In this document: one piece after another, positions 35,274 to 43,178 of the stretch
How the letters are laid out: every line of letters starts with the position of its first letter
Position numbering within the stretch: position 1 is the stretch's first letter
Assembly: GCA_029432775.1 (NCBI GenBank)
Contig: JAROAZ010000015.1
Coordinates: 81,547-145,546 of the forward strand
From: Pontiellaceae bacterium B12227
Lineage (GTDB): Bacteria; Verrucomicrobiota; Kiritimatiellia; Kiritimatiellales; Pontiellaceae
Direction: 5' to 3'
DNA length: 64,000 nt
Notes under the pieces: model-generated
What the model saw: the letters and a program-made list of their open reading frames with translations, nothing else
Databases searched by the model: none
Told to the model about the DNA's origin: nothing
Program-made: the position numbers and the translations under genes

Positions 35274-35951
35274 GTGCGCCCGTTTATTGAGGCTTTTGTG
35301 AAAGGCCGCTTCAGTCTGTTGCTTTTCATGATCGTGGCCATGTTTTTCGTGGTTCCGTTGGTCGGAAAAGATCAGGGTGTAATTGATGAAGTATTCGGCT
35401 GGTTCAGCATCGCGGTGCTCGTCAGCTGCCTTCGGGCCATTGCCCGAACCCGCGGCTATTTCATCTTCATGACGGCATTAACCGTTTTGAATGTGATCCT
35501 GAGCGGATCTGAAATCGTGGTGAAGGATGAATCGCACGGTTTCCTGATGGCCGTGCTGGGCTTTAAAATCATTTACTTCATTCTGGTTTTCCTGGGCATC
35601 ATGCGGTTTGTACTGAACCGGGATGCAGTCGATGGGGACAAGATCTGCGGTGCAATTGCCGCCTATCTTCTGATGGGAATGATCTGGTCATTCATATATA
35701 CCGCTTTCTTTCACATAAACCCGGCCAGTATTTCGGTTCCGGAGGCGTGGCTGAGTTCCGATACGATTAACAGCTATTGGTCGATCTATTTCAGTTTCAC
35801 GACTTTAACGACTCTGGGGTATGGGGATGTCACGCCGCAGACGCCGCTCACACAGTCCTATGCCGTGATGCAGGCTGCCATCGGGCAGATTTTTCTTGCG
35901 GTCATTGTTGCCCGCCTGATTGCTCTGCATATTTCGTACGAGCGGCAGTAA
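35274..35951 (+). CDS. Potassium-channel-like membrane protein
   Basis: This 225-aa protein has about five hydrophobic segments and, near the end, an ion-channel pore: YFSFTTLTTLGYGDVTPQ, where TLGYGD replaces the usual TVGYGD selectivity filter, followed by a last helix (AAIGQIFLAVIVARLIAL). It fits the Ion_trans_2 type, presumably conducting potassium in the inner membrane as a tetramer. I chose the GTG at 35274 with GGGAG upstream; an ATG at 35241 inside the efflux gene is the alternative. No ligand-binding domain is attached. It converges with the LIM/DA1-like gene, meeting it at the stop codons. Confidence 0.82.
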   Translation: MRPFIEAFVKGRFSLLLFMIVAMFFVVPLVGKDQGVIDEVFGWFSIAVLVSCLRAIARTRGYFIFMTALTVLNVILSGSEIVVKDESHGFLMAVLGFKIIYFILVFLGIMRFVLNRDAVDGDKICGAIAAYLLMGMIWSFIYTAFFHINPASISVPEAWLSSDTINSYWSIYFSFTTLTTLGYGDVTPQTPLTQSYAVMQAAIGQIFLAVIVARLIALHISYERQ

Positions 35952-37016
35952 TCAAGGGTGCTCTTCCGGGGACGGCGCCTTTTCAGGAAGCGAATCCACG
36001 TCAACGGTGTCCATCCATCGCTTGAGGCCCTGCCACCCGTTGAAGCCCATCAGGTTGTTCACATAGCGGTATCCGTCGCCGTAGTCCGGGTCTTTGCAGG
36101 TTTCGATACTGTCGAGCGAATCGGGATAGTTTCTGCGCCGGCAGTATTCGGCCGCCGCCTGCTGGCAGATGCCTTCGTGAACCCAGAGCGGCGCTTTTTC
36201 CAGCCGGGGGAAATGTTCATGCATCAGGTCGTGCATCAGTTCATGCGTTGCGGCAACCCGGAAGGTTTCATCGTGCAGGTGATCAATAATGTAGATGGTT
36301 TCTTTCGACTGTTCCGGGCTGCTTTTCCAGGCCCCGAAAATGCCGCGTTTAATCAGCATGGTCTGCCGGCTGTACAGCCCGCGGATGGATACCGGGGAAT
36401 CACTTTTACGCAAGTCGCCGGAAAGTTTATTCATTTCATCGCGGTCGACCAGCTTGAGTTCGGGGATCGATTGAATCTGCAGGCCGGTCCAGGCTTCCAG
36501 TTGCCGCCGTGCGATGTCGTAATGTTTCAGTGCCATCTCCTGGGTTGATACCTCCCAGCGACGGCAGGTGTGGCACAGGATCCTTCCGTCGCTGAGTTCG
36601 GTTGGATGAGCCGCAGGCAGGCCGCAGGAGAAACAGGTGGGGCTGTTGTTTATGCATTGTTCGCAGTAGTTATGCCGGGTAATGCTATAGCCTTCATGAA
36701 TGGCTCCTCCGCAGATTTCGCACCGGGGCAGGGTGGTATTGAAACATTTCTGACTGCAGTAGATTTTTCCATCAGACTCAATGTATTTCCCGCGGATGAC
36801 CTTTTCGCATTTGCAGCACAGTGGGCGGAACTCATCCACGCAGGCTTCCGAGCAGCATTTATAGCCCTCATAATTCCAGTATTTCTGCGGGAGTACACGG
36901 TCGCAGAAATCGCAGCGCTCTTCGCGCTGCCGAGCCTGCACCATCACCGCACCAAGAAGGGCAACGGTAAATATTCGCCTGGAAAATGAAAATGACACGT
37001 TTTGAATGCTATGCAA
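35952..37016 (-). CDS. Secreted LIM-like zinc-finger / DA1-type metalloprotease
   Basis: This 354-aa protein has a hydrophobic N-terminus (residues 12-28) that looks like a signal peptide. Residues 35-152 hold a run of CxxC/CxxxC zinc ribbons of LIM type (CDFC, CCKC, CEIC, CEQC, CFSC, CHTC). The C-terminal half has the zinc-protease helix HELMHDLMHEH (His258, Glu259, His262) and LWVHEGICQ with Glu281 as the likely third ligand. That arrangement matches the DA1-like peptidase domain known from plant DA1 proteins, which also follow a LIM domain. Substrate unknown. It is alone on its strand and converges with the channel gene. Confidence 0.75.
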   Translation of the reverse strand: MHSIQNVSFSFSRRIFTVALLGAVMVQARQREERCDFCDRVLPQKYWNYEGYKCCSEACVDEFRPLCCKCEKVIRGKYIESDGKIYCSQKCFNTTLPRCEICGGAIHEGYSITRHNYCEQCINNSPTCFSCGLPAAHPTELSDGRILCHTCRRWEVSTQEMALKHYDIARRQLEAWTGLQIQSIPELKLVDRDEMNKLSGDLRKSDSPVSIRGLYSRQTMLIKRGIFGAWKSSPEQSKETIYIIDHLHDETFRVAATHELMHDLMHEHFPRLEKAPLWVHEGICQQAAAEYCRRRNYPDSLDSIETCKDPDYGDGYRYVNNLMGFNGWQGLKRWMDTVDVDSLPEKAPSPEEHP

Positions 37017-37095
37017 AAAGGCTCGGAACTCAATCTCTAAAGCGTTCTTTTAGCGCGGATTACTGGATATACGCTGAATGAATACCTCTTTTTAG

Positions 37096-37142
37096 TTCCA
37101 ATGGTTGGAAAAACGGGCATAGAATCTTTTCAACCATTGGAA
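37096..37142. repeat. Palindrome TTCCA-N5-TGGAA plus inverted near-copy
   Basis: A full copy (37096-37110, spacer ATGGT) and a near copy (37128-37142, TTTCA start) are mutual inverted repeats and can pair over about 15 bp. They lie just upstream of the ACT gene. Confidence 0.8.
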
Positions 37143-37152
37143 AGGCAGAAAT

Positions 37153-37692
37153 ATGGCAGATAAACAGATTATGGTGATTTCAGTAATGGATCGCGACCGA
37201 CCGGGCATTGTGGCCGAAGTAACCGAAGGAATCAGCGCGCTGGGTGGTAACCTGGCCGATTTGCGCGAATCGGTATTGTGCGGCTATTTTACAATGATTC
37301 TGGTGGCCAGTTTCCCGCAAGAGATCTCGGCGGAAACGGTTGAGCGGACCATGGCCGAAGAAACGGCATCGCGCGTTTCGGTACAGCTGGCCGAAGGGTC
37401 GCTCACCGAAAACAGCTCTTCGGAGGATGTTTATGTGCTCTCCGCCGTCGGGCGCGACCGGGTGGGGCTGGTGGCGTTGGTATCGCGCTTCTGCTGCGAA
37501 CGGGGCGTTAATATTATCGACCTTGCATCCCATGTGGATGCGGATCAATACACTATGATGCTGCAGGTCGACCTTTCCGGCATCCAATCTCTGGAAGATT
37601 TTAAAGCGGAGCTTTCCGGCTTCGGGAACGACAGCGGCCTGAAACTGGTGCTTCAGCACAACGATATTTTCAGAGCAACGAATGAGATTTAG
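37153..37692 (+). CDS. Tandem ACT-domain protein (GcvR-like)
   Basis: This 179-aa protein consists of two ACT domains. The first starts MVISVMDRDRPGIVAEVTEG and the second VLSAVGRDRVGLVALVSRFC, each with the DRxG ligand-loop motif. Such proteins bind amino acids and regulate enzymes or partners; GcvR-type members act in glycine control. It lies directly before the UPF0210 gene, a pairing seen in many bacteria and archaea, though the shared role is unknown. AAAGGCAG lies before the ATG. The two genes are separated by a near-perfect 23-bp-arm hairpin. Confidence 0.88.
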   Translation: MADKQIMVISVMDRDRPGIVAEVTEGISALGGNLADLRESVLCGYFTMILVASFPQEISAETVERTMAEETASRVSVQLAEGSLTENSSSEDVYVLSAVGRDRVGLVALVSRFCCERGVNIIDLASHVDADQYTMMLQVDLSGIQSLEDFKAELSGFGNDSGLKLVLQHNDIFRATNEI

Positions 37693-37697
37693 GGGCT

Positions 37698-37761
37698 AGG
37701 CATGAGGCACCAGGCACGAGGGGGTGTGATGAACAGCACTCGTGCCTGGTGCCTAATGCCT
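37698..37761. repeat. 23-bp-arm inverted repeat AGGCATGAGGCACCAGGC...
   Basis: Arms 37698-37720 and 37739-37761 match at 22 of 23 positions around an 18-nt loop. No T tract follows, so it is not a standard terminator. It separates the ACT and UPF0210 genes. Confidence 0.85.
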
Positions 37762-37786
37762 CTTACCTGCGACAAAGGAGCAAAAC

Positions 37787-39166
37787 ATGATTCGATCCGA
37801 CCAGATTCTAAAAACCGTTGAAATGATCCAGAAGGAAAATCTGGATGTCCGTGCTGTCACCATGGGCATCTGCCTGCTGGACTGCCGCACCGGCGATGCC
37901 GAATCCACCGCGCAGAATATCGGCGACAAAATTAAACTGCTCGCAGGCAGTTTTGTGGAAACCTGCGACCGCATCGGCGGCAAGTATGGCGTGCCGGTGG
38001 TGAACAAACGTATTTCAGTTACGCCGATCGCCCACGTGGGCGCCGGTTTTTCCCGCGAAGGGTTTGTGCTGCTGGCCAAAGCGCTTGATCAGGCCGCCAC
38101 CGAAGTCGGCATCGACATTATCGGCGGCTACTCGGCCAACGTCGAGAAGGGGATTAATCAGGGCGATTTAAACCTGATCAAATCCATTCCAGAGGCGCTG
38201 GCCACAACGTCCCGCGTATGTTCATCCATCAATGCCGGCTCCACGCGGCACGGTCTGAATATGGATGCCGTGGCTATGCTGGGCAAAACCGTGCAGGCAG
38301 CTGCCGCCGAAACAAAAGAGACCAATGGGTTCGGCGCCGCAAAACTGGTTATCTTTGCCAATCAGCCGGGCGATAATCCTTTTATGGCCGGTGCCATTCA
38401 CGGCCTCGGCGAGGCCGAGGCCGTCATCAACGTCGGTGTCAGCGGGCCGGGGGTGATTGCCCGTGCGTTGGAACGGAAAATTGAAGTCGAAGGTGCGGAA
38501 AACCTCGGGCTCGATGATCTGGCTGAAGAGATCAAGCAGGCCACCTTCCGCGTGACCCGCTGCGGGGAACTGATCGGGCGTCAGGTGGCCGAAGAACTCG
38601 GGCTGCCGTTTGGTGTGGTCGATCTCTCCCTGGCTCCTACGCCGTTAGTGGGCGATTCTGTGGGCGAAATCCTGAACATTCTCGGCGTGGACGATGTCGG
38701 GGCTCCCGGTTCCACCGCCATTGTCGCCATGCTCAACGATGCGGTTAAAAAGGGAGGCTCATTTGCTTCCCAAAGTGTCGGCGGCCTGAGCGGCGCCTTT
38801 ATTCCCGTGATGGAGGACTCGGTGCTGGCCGATGCCGCCGAGCGCGGATGTCTGATCCTTGAAAAGCTCGAAGCCATGACCTGCGTCTGTTCCGTTGGGC
38901 TGGATATGGTTCCGATTCCCGGCGACACTCCGCCGGAGACGATTGCCGCCATCATGGCCGACGAGTTGATGATCGGGGTGATCAATTCCAAAACCACGGC
39001 GGCCCGTTTGATTCCGGTTCCGGGAAAAGCGGCCGGCGATTTTGTTTCGTTCGGCGGCCTTTTTGGCGAAAGTGTGGTGCTTCCGGTCCGCAATACCGGA
39101 AAGTCGGCGCGGTTTGTCAACTTCGGCGGACGCATCCCGGCTCCGATCCACAGCCTGAAAAACTAA
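37787..39166 (+). CDS. UPF0210 / PFL-family protein (DUF711)
   Basis: This 459-aa protein belongs to the UPF0210 (DUF711, PFL-like) family, predicted to have a pyruvate-formate-lyase-related fold but of unknown activity. Typical blocks are VRAVTMGICLLDC, SVTPIAHVGAGFSREGFV, IGGYSANVEKG, SSINAGSTRHGLNMDAV and GSFASQSVGGLSGAFIPVMED. The length fits the family. The ACT-domain gene before it is a conserved partner and may regulate it. ACAAAGGAG lies before the ATG. Confidence 0.93.
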   Translation: MIRSDQILKTVEMIQKENLDVRAVTMGICLLDCRTGDAESTAQNIGDKIKLLAGSFVETCDRIGGKYGVPVVNKRISVTPIAHVGAGFSREGFVLLAKALDQAATEVGIDIIGGYSANVEKGINQGDLNLIKSIPEALATTSRVCSSINAGSTRHGLNMDAVAMLGKTVQAAAAETKETNGFGAAKLVIFANQPGDNPFMAGAIHGLGEAEAVINVGVSGPGVIARALERKIEVEGAENLGLDDLAEEIKQATFRVTRCGELIGRQVAEELGLPFGVVDLSLAPTPLVGDSVGEILNILGVDDVGAPGSTAIVAMLNDAVKKGGSFASQSVGGLSGAFIPVMEDSVLADAAERGCLILEKLEAMTCVCSVGLDMVPIPGDTPPETIAAIMADELMIGVINSKTTAARLIPVPGKAAGDFVSFGGLFGESVVLPVRNTGKSARFVNFGGRIPAPIHSLKN

Positions 39167-39205
39167 AACCGCAGCCCTTGAGGCCGTCAGCAGAAGGGAG
39201 AGGCC

Positions 39206-39694
39206 ATGAAGAAATCAGTCTTATTGTTGATGTTCATCCTGTGTTTCGGCGTTTGGGCCATTGTGGTGGATAACCTGATTGTTCCCTCACCGCATATGCT
39301 TGAGGTTGAAAAGGGCCGGTTTGCTGAGTTTACAGTTAAGGAGCGGAAATTCGACGGACGGGTCGATCTGCTGAAAGACAAGCTTTTGATTGCCGCGGAA
39401 GTGGAGGGCAAAAATCGCTATTTCATGCTCGATCGTACTGGGATGTTCGAGACCGCGTTGAGGTTGATTCCTGAAGGCACTGAAATTGAACTTCGCTACA
39501 GCCGGAGCTTTCCCAAATTCTGGCAGCGGACCCTGTATGAAATCCGGGTCATCGGTTTTCCGGTCATCAGCTATACCGACGACTACCTCAAGCAGGAACA
39601 GGCGTTTATTTATAAATTCACTGGCGCAATAGGAGGTCTGTTCCTCTTGCTCTGCTACCTTGGATTGATGAAAAAAAACCGCCGGAAAAAATAG
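39206..39694 (+). CDS. Small membrane-anchored protein of unknown function
   Basis: I do not recognise this 162-aa protein. It has an N-terminal hydrophobic segment (LLLMFILCFGVWAIVV), a polar beta-rich middle domain of about 100 residues (FAEFTVKERKFDGRVDLL, LRYSRSFPKFWQRTLYEI) and a C-terminal membrane helix (GAIGGLFLLLCYLGLM) followed by KKNRRKK. The topology is probably two helices with the middle part in the periplasm. GGGAGAGG precedes the ATG. A palindrome copy starts on the base right after its stop codon. Confidence 0.7.
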   Translation: MKKSVLLLMFILCFGVWAIVVDNLIVPSPHMLEVEKGRFAEFTVKERKFDGRVDLLKDKLLIAAEVEGKNRYFMLDRTGMFETALRLIPEGTEIELRYSRSFPKFWQRTLYEIRVIGFPVISYTDDYLKQEQAFIYKFTGAIGGLFLLLCYLGLMKKNRRKK

Positions 39695-39709
39695 TTCCAA
39701 TGGTTGGAA
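39695..39709. repeat. TTCCA-N5-TGGAA palindrome (intergenic)
   Basis: Spacer ATGGT. It begins on the first base after a stop codon; an unpaired TTCCA half-site follows at about 39718. Confidence 0.85.
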
Positions 39710-39788
39710 GAGGATCTTTCCAACGATCCGCCTTGAACGAAATTGTTCGGATGGAATCTAAACAGCCATTAACAGCTGAGGTTTAATC

Positions 39789-40337
39789 ATGAAAAAGCGC
39801 TGGCTTGTAATAGGAGCAATGGTTTCTGCGTCGTTGGTATCGGCGGGGCCAAAGGAGACACAGATGGATAAGGGAATATTTGCGGCAGGTTGTTTCTGGG
39901 GCGTGGAGGCTCTCTTTGAAGAGCTCGATGGCGTGCAGTCCGCCACATCCGGTTATATCGGCGGGCACACGGACAATCCCACTTATAAGGATATCTGTTA
40001 CAAGGATACGGGCCATGCCGAGGCGGTTGAAGTGGTGTACGATCCCGACAAGGTTTCGTTTGAAGATCTGTGTTTATACTTTTGGCGGCTCCACGACCCG
40101 ACCACCATGAACCGGCAGGGGCCGGACCGGGGATCGCAATACCGGTCCGCCATTTTTTATCTGAATGATGAGCAGAAACAGATCGCTGAAAAGGTGAAGC
40201 CGGAAGCCCAGAAAAAATGGAAGAAGCCGATTGTTACGGAAATTACAAAGGCCTCCAAATTCTATCGGGCGGAGGAGTACCATCAGGACTATTTCAAGAA
40301 ACACGGGCCCCATGGCTGTCATTACCTGAGGGATTAG
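39789..40337 (+). CDS. msrA: Peptide methionine sulfoxide reductase A, exported
   Basis: MsrA reduces methionine-S-sulfoxide in proteins. The 182-aa precursor has a signal peptide (MKKRWLVIGAMVSASLVSA), so it should act outside the cytoplasm. The catalytic cysteine lies in GCFWGVEALFEE. The other family blocks are SGYIGG, GHAEAVEVVYDP, DPTTMNRQGPDRGSQYRSAI and EEYHQDYF. A cysteine in HGCHYLRD near the end could be the resolving one. An ATG after the signal peptide (MDKGIFAAGC) could in principle give a cytosolic form. Convergent with the PrsW-like gene. Confidence 0.95.
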   Translation: MKKRWLVIGAMVSASLVSAGPKETQMDKGIFAAGCFWGVEALFEELDGVQSATSGYIGGHTDNPTYKDICYKDTGHAEAVEVVYDPDKVSFEDLCLYFWRLHDPTTMNRQGPDRGSQYRSAIFYLNDEQKQIAEKVKPEAQKKWKKPIVTEITKASKFYRAEEYHQDYFKKHGPHGCHYLRD

Positions 40338-40353
40338 CCGAAATTCGGGAATA

Positions 40354-40467
40354 GAACCACGGATACACGCGGATGGACACTGATGTTCAACAAGTTATGA
40401 AACTGGTTCCGCCCACCTTCAGGAGTAGGCTCCAATTTTCCGCACCCTGCTCTGCTATCCGTGGTTC
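40354..40467. repeat. Inverted repeat GAACCACGGATA flanking a 90-nt segment
   Basis: Perfect 12-bp arms at 40354-40365 and 40456-40467. The left arm continues into CACGCGGATGGACACTGATG words of the same style as the element at 16559. It fills the gap between msrA and the convergent PrsW-like gene. Confidence 0.65.
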
Positions 40468-40544
40468 ATTTCTGCTTCTAGGATTCGTCCAGAGCCTGTG
40501 CATTAAGAGTATGATTAAACTTAATCCTCTGACTGAGTTTGGCT

Positions 40545-41621
40545 TCAGTCCGGCGCACACTTCCAGACGCACCACCATTTTTTTTCGGTCTTTTGGATGA
40601 CATCGCGGTTCAGCTCTTCGAGGGCGTCGTTGAAGGTGGAGAGGTCGAAGGTGGCGGCTTTCTGGCGCTTGTTGATCCGGACCCCTTTGATTTTGATGCG
40701 GAGGTTATGTTTCCCGCCTTTCCCTTTGCGCAATTCCTTCTTCAGGCTGCCGAAAACGGAGCCATAGTGGCGGATCAGGTGTTTGAGCGATTTAAGTGTG
40801 CAGACGTAGGCCCCGCACGATTCACATTTCTGGAGGCTGATGCGGCCTTTTTCAAACGTCGGCTTCGGAGCGGCATTGTTGCAATCAAGACATTGCAGGC
40901 CGGGCTGGATTTCCGATGATTGGAAGCCGTGCACAAATTCCGAAAGAGTGGTGCGGAAGGGCGACTGGGCAGTGGTGTAGCCGAGCATCTGGCGCATCCA
41001 GCTGTAGGCCCCTTTCAGGATCAGGTAGAGGCCGGGCAGCAGAAACCAGTAGGAGACGGCGATATCGTAGAGAGTGTGATACAGGCCGGCCACTACATAG
41101 CTTGCCAATAGCACAAACCAGCCGCCCCGGAACTTGGTGGCCCAGAAAAAGGCGAGGCCCATAACCATGCTGAAGGCAATGTGCATCGGGGTGCAGATCA
41201 CCAGACGAATGGCAATCAGCGGGGAGCTCATGGGCGTGGCGGCGGCATAGAAATAGTTTTCGATCAGCGAAAATCCGAGCGCCACGCAGGCCATATAAAT
41301 AAGGCCGTCGGTTGGTTCATCCATTTCTTTCCGGATAATCGGCCAGCAGAAAAACAGTGCCATCAGCTTGCCCAGCTCCTCAATGAAGCCGACGAAAAAG
41401 TAGGAGAAGGGGATGCCGTCGTGAATCGATACGCCCTGCGACTCCAGCACTTGGTAGAGAAAAAGCGAAATGATGACGGACATCAGACCGCCCCAGATCG
41501 TGACGGCCGCCATCATCCAGAAGGGTTCCGCTTCGTGGACATCATACTGCCGAAGCTTCCGAATGCTCAGCAGCCCGAACAGGAACGACAGCCCAATGAG
41601 TATCAGTTTAAGCATTTCCAT
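40545..41621 (-). CDS. PrsW-family membrane protease with C-terminal zinc ribbon
   Basis: This 358-aa protein has about eight membrane helices and the PrsW/CAAX-like glutamate motifs: EELGK (Glu81, Glu82), LIENYFYA (Glu121), MHIAF (His147) and GLYHTLYDIA (His182). PrsW proteases cleave membrane substrates such as anti-sigma factors. Unusually, a cytosolic tail from about 235 carries four cysteines as CLDC (244, 247) and CESCGAYVC (266, 269, 274), then a basic segment. I chose the ATG at 41621 (GGGGAATT upstream); the open frame to 41966 overlaps the divergent cupin gene. Substrate unknown. Confidence 0.8.
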   Translation of the reverse strand: MEMLKLILIGLSFLFGLLSIRKLRQYDVHEAEPFWMMAAVTIWGGLMSVIISLFLYQVLESQGVSIHDGIPFSYFFVGFIEELGKLMALFFCWPIIRKEMDEPTDGLIYMACVALGFSLIENYFYAAATPMSSPLIAIRLVICTPMHIAFSMVMGLAFFWATKFRGGWFVLLASYVVAGLYHTLYDIAVSYWFLLPGLYLILKGAYSWMRQMLGYTTAQSPFRTTLSEFVHGFQSSEIQPGLQCLDCNNAAPKPTFEKGRISLQKCESCGAYVCTLKSLKHLIRHYGSVFGSLKKELRKGKGGKHNLRIKIKGVRINKRQKAATFDLSTFNDALEELNRDVIQKTEKKWWCVWKCAPD

Positions 41622-41738
41622 AATTCCCCAGATCCGATCCGGGGATAATATGCCGCACTGAAAACGAAAATGCGCATACAAAGAGTTCCGACTTTTATAA
41701 CGACTCCGCTCCGGCTTTGCGCTAAAACCGTGTTTGCG

Positions 41739-42266
41739 ATGAACACGATCATTCAGAAGCCACGCAAGATCATCACGAAGCTGTTTCCAGAAAATGGACG
41801 TTTCCCGAATGCGGGAAAACGCTCGCTGGTGATTTACGATCAGGTGCTGAAGCTGCCCGGCCACAATGCACCCGATTTTATTGAAGCGCAGGTCAAGGCG
41901 AATGGCTGGGGCCATTGCTGGCGCTGGGGGCTCTACGACTATCACCATTACCACAGCACAGCCCATGAATGCCTCTGCATCTATTCCGGTTCGGTTCGGG
42001 TGCAGTTCGGCGGGCCCGGCGGCTGGATGGTGGATGCCTATCCGGGCGATGTGATCCTACTGCCGGCCGGGCTGACGCATAAAAACGTGCGTTGCTCCCT
42101 CGGCTTTAGAACCGTCGGGTGCTATCCGCAGGGCCAGTCGCCCGACATGATGGTGGGCAAGGCCGGGGAGCGACCCGCCGCCGACCGCAACATTGCGGCT
42201 GTTCCTCTGCCGAAACAGGATCCGATCTTTGGAAAAAGCGGCGAACTTTCCAACCATTGGAAATAG
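41739..42266 (+). CDS. Cupin-domain protein (YjlB-like)
   Basis: This 175-aa single-domain cupin has the metal-site motif YHHYHSTAHECLCIYSGSV with the His pair and Glu, and later YPGDVILLPAGLTHKNV with the last His. The order and spacing resemble YjlB-type cupins of unknown activity. I chose the ATG at 41739 rather than 41670 because the longer form gives an unlikely N-terminus. The last codons (SNHWK) are encoded by a palindrome copy at 42248. It diverges from the PrsW-like gene; the shared upstream region is about 117 bp. Confidence 0.82.
   Translation: MNTIIQKPRKIITKLFPENGRFPNAGKRSLVIYDQVLKLPGHNAPDFIEAQVKANGWGHCWRWGLYDYHHYHSTAHECLCIYSGSVRVQFGGPGGWMVDAYPGDVILLPAGLTHKNVRCSLGFRTVGCYPQGQSPDMMVGKAGERPAADRNIAAVPLPKQDPIFGKSGELSNHWK
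42248..42262. repeat. TTCCA-N5-TGGAA palindrome (coding, at stop)
   Basis: Spacer ACCAT. It supplies the last five codons of the cupin gene (SNHWK, then the stop). Confidence 0.85.
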
Positions 42267-42381
42267 AGCGCCTTTCTGCTGATGGTAGGCAAAATGATTT
42301 TGAGCAAAATAATTATTCTGACCGAGCAGTAATCATTTTGCATATACTGTTTTGTGGGTTGGTTGAGAGGAAATACCGAAT

Positions 42382-43023
42382 ATGACGGAAAAACAGGATT
42401 ACAGTCCCAGTGAAGAGCTGGCAAATGCCATCACGCACGGGATCGGTTTCTTTCTCGGTATTGCGGTGCTGGTGATTCTGGTCGTTTTTTCCAGTCTTCG
42501 GAAAAGTCCATGGGAAATCGTCAGCTGCTCCATTTATGGAACGACTTTTATTCTCCTCTATCTGGGATCCACGCTCTATCACTCGTCCCGCAAGCCGGGT
42601 GTGCGCCGGATCATGAAAATTATTGATCACTCGGCCATCTATCTGTTGATTGCCGGAACCTACACGCCCTATGCACTGGCTCCCCTGCGCGGTGCGCTGG
42701 GTTGGAGCATCTTCGGAATCATCTGGGGCTGTGCGATTATCGGGATCTTTTTCAAGGCGTTCTATACGGGCCGTTTCAAGTGGGTTTCGCTGGGCAGCTA
42801 TCTATTCATGGGCTGGTTCTGTGTGATTGCCGTGAAGCCGCTGTTTGAGTCGCTCTCCACAACGGGATTCGTTTTTTTTGCAACCGGTGGTCTGTGCTAC
42901 ACGGTCGGCGCGGTGTTCTATGCCTGGAAATCACTCAAATGGTCGCATGCCGTCTGGCATCTGTTCGTGCTCGCCGGCAGCCTCTGCCACTTTTTCAGCA
43001 TCCTTTTCGGGATTGCGCTCTAG
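42382..43023 (+). CDS. Hemolysin III / PAQR-family membrane protein
   Basis: This 213-aa protein has seven membrane helices and the PAQR/YqfA signatures: ANAITHGIGFFLG near the start, LYLGSTLYHSS, RIMKIIDHSAIYLLIAGTYTP and, at the end, SHAVWHLFVLAGSLCHFFSI. The conserved Ser, Asp and three His form the probable zinc site seen in the family, which has been linked to membrane energetics and fluidity rather than true hemolysis. A TATACT box about 35 bp before the start may be its -10, but I see no matching -35. Confidence 0.93.
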   Translation: MTEKQDYSPSEELANAITHGIGFFLGIAVLVILVVFSSLRKSPWEIVSCSIYGTTFILLYLGSTLYHSSRKPGVRRIMKIIDHSAIYLLIAGTYTPYALAPLRGALGWSIFGIIWGCAIIGIFFKAFYTGRFKWVSLGSYLFMGWFCVIAVKPLFESLSTTGFVFFATGGLCYTVGAVFYAWKSLKWSHAVWHLFVLAGSLCHFFSILFGIAL

Positions 43024-43110
43024 GTGCATAGGCTGGAAATTGCGAAAAAATTCCAGTTTGATTTTAAAAACAACTTCAGCGGCATACACAAAAAATGAAT
43101 AAAAAGTTGT

Positions 43111-43121
43111 TATAATATAAT
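43111..43121 (+). promoter_or_regulatory. Overlapping TATAAT boxes before PEP-CTERM gene
   Basis: Two overlapping TATAAT hexamers (43111-43116, 43116-43121) in a very A+T-rich leader, 58 bp before the start codon. No good -35 is visible. Confidence 0.45.
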
Positions 43122-43178
43122 GCATACAATAACTATATGTTTTCAGTATTTGACGATTATTGGGTATGGGGAAGTTTT

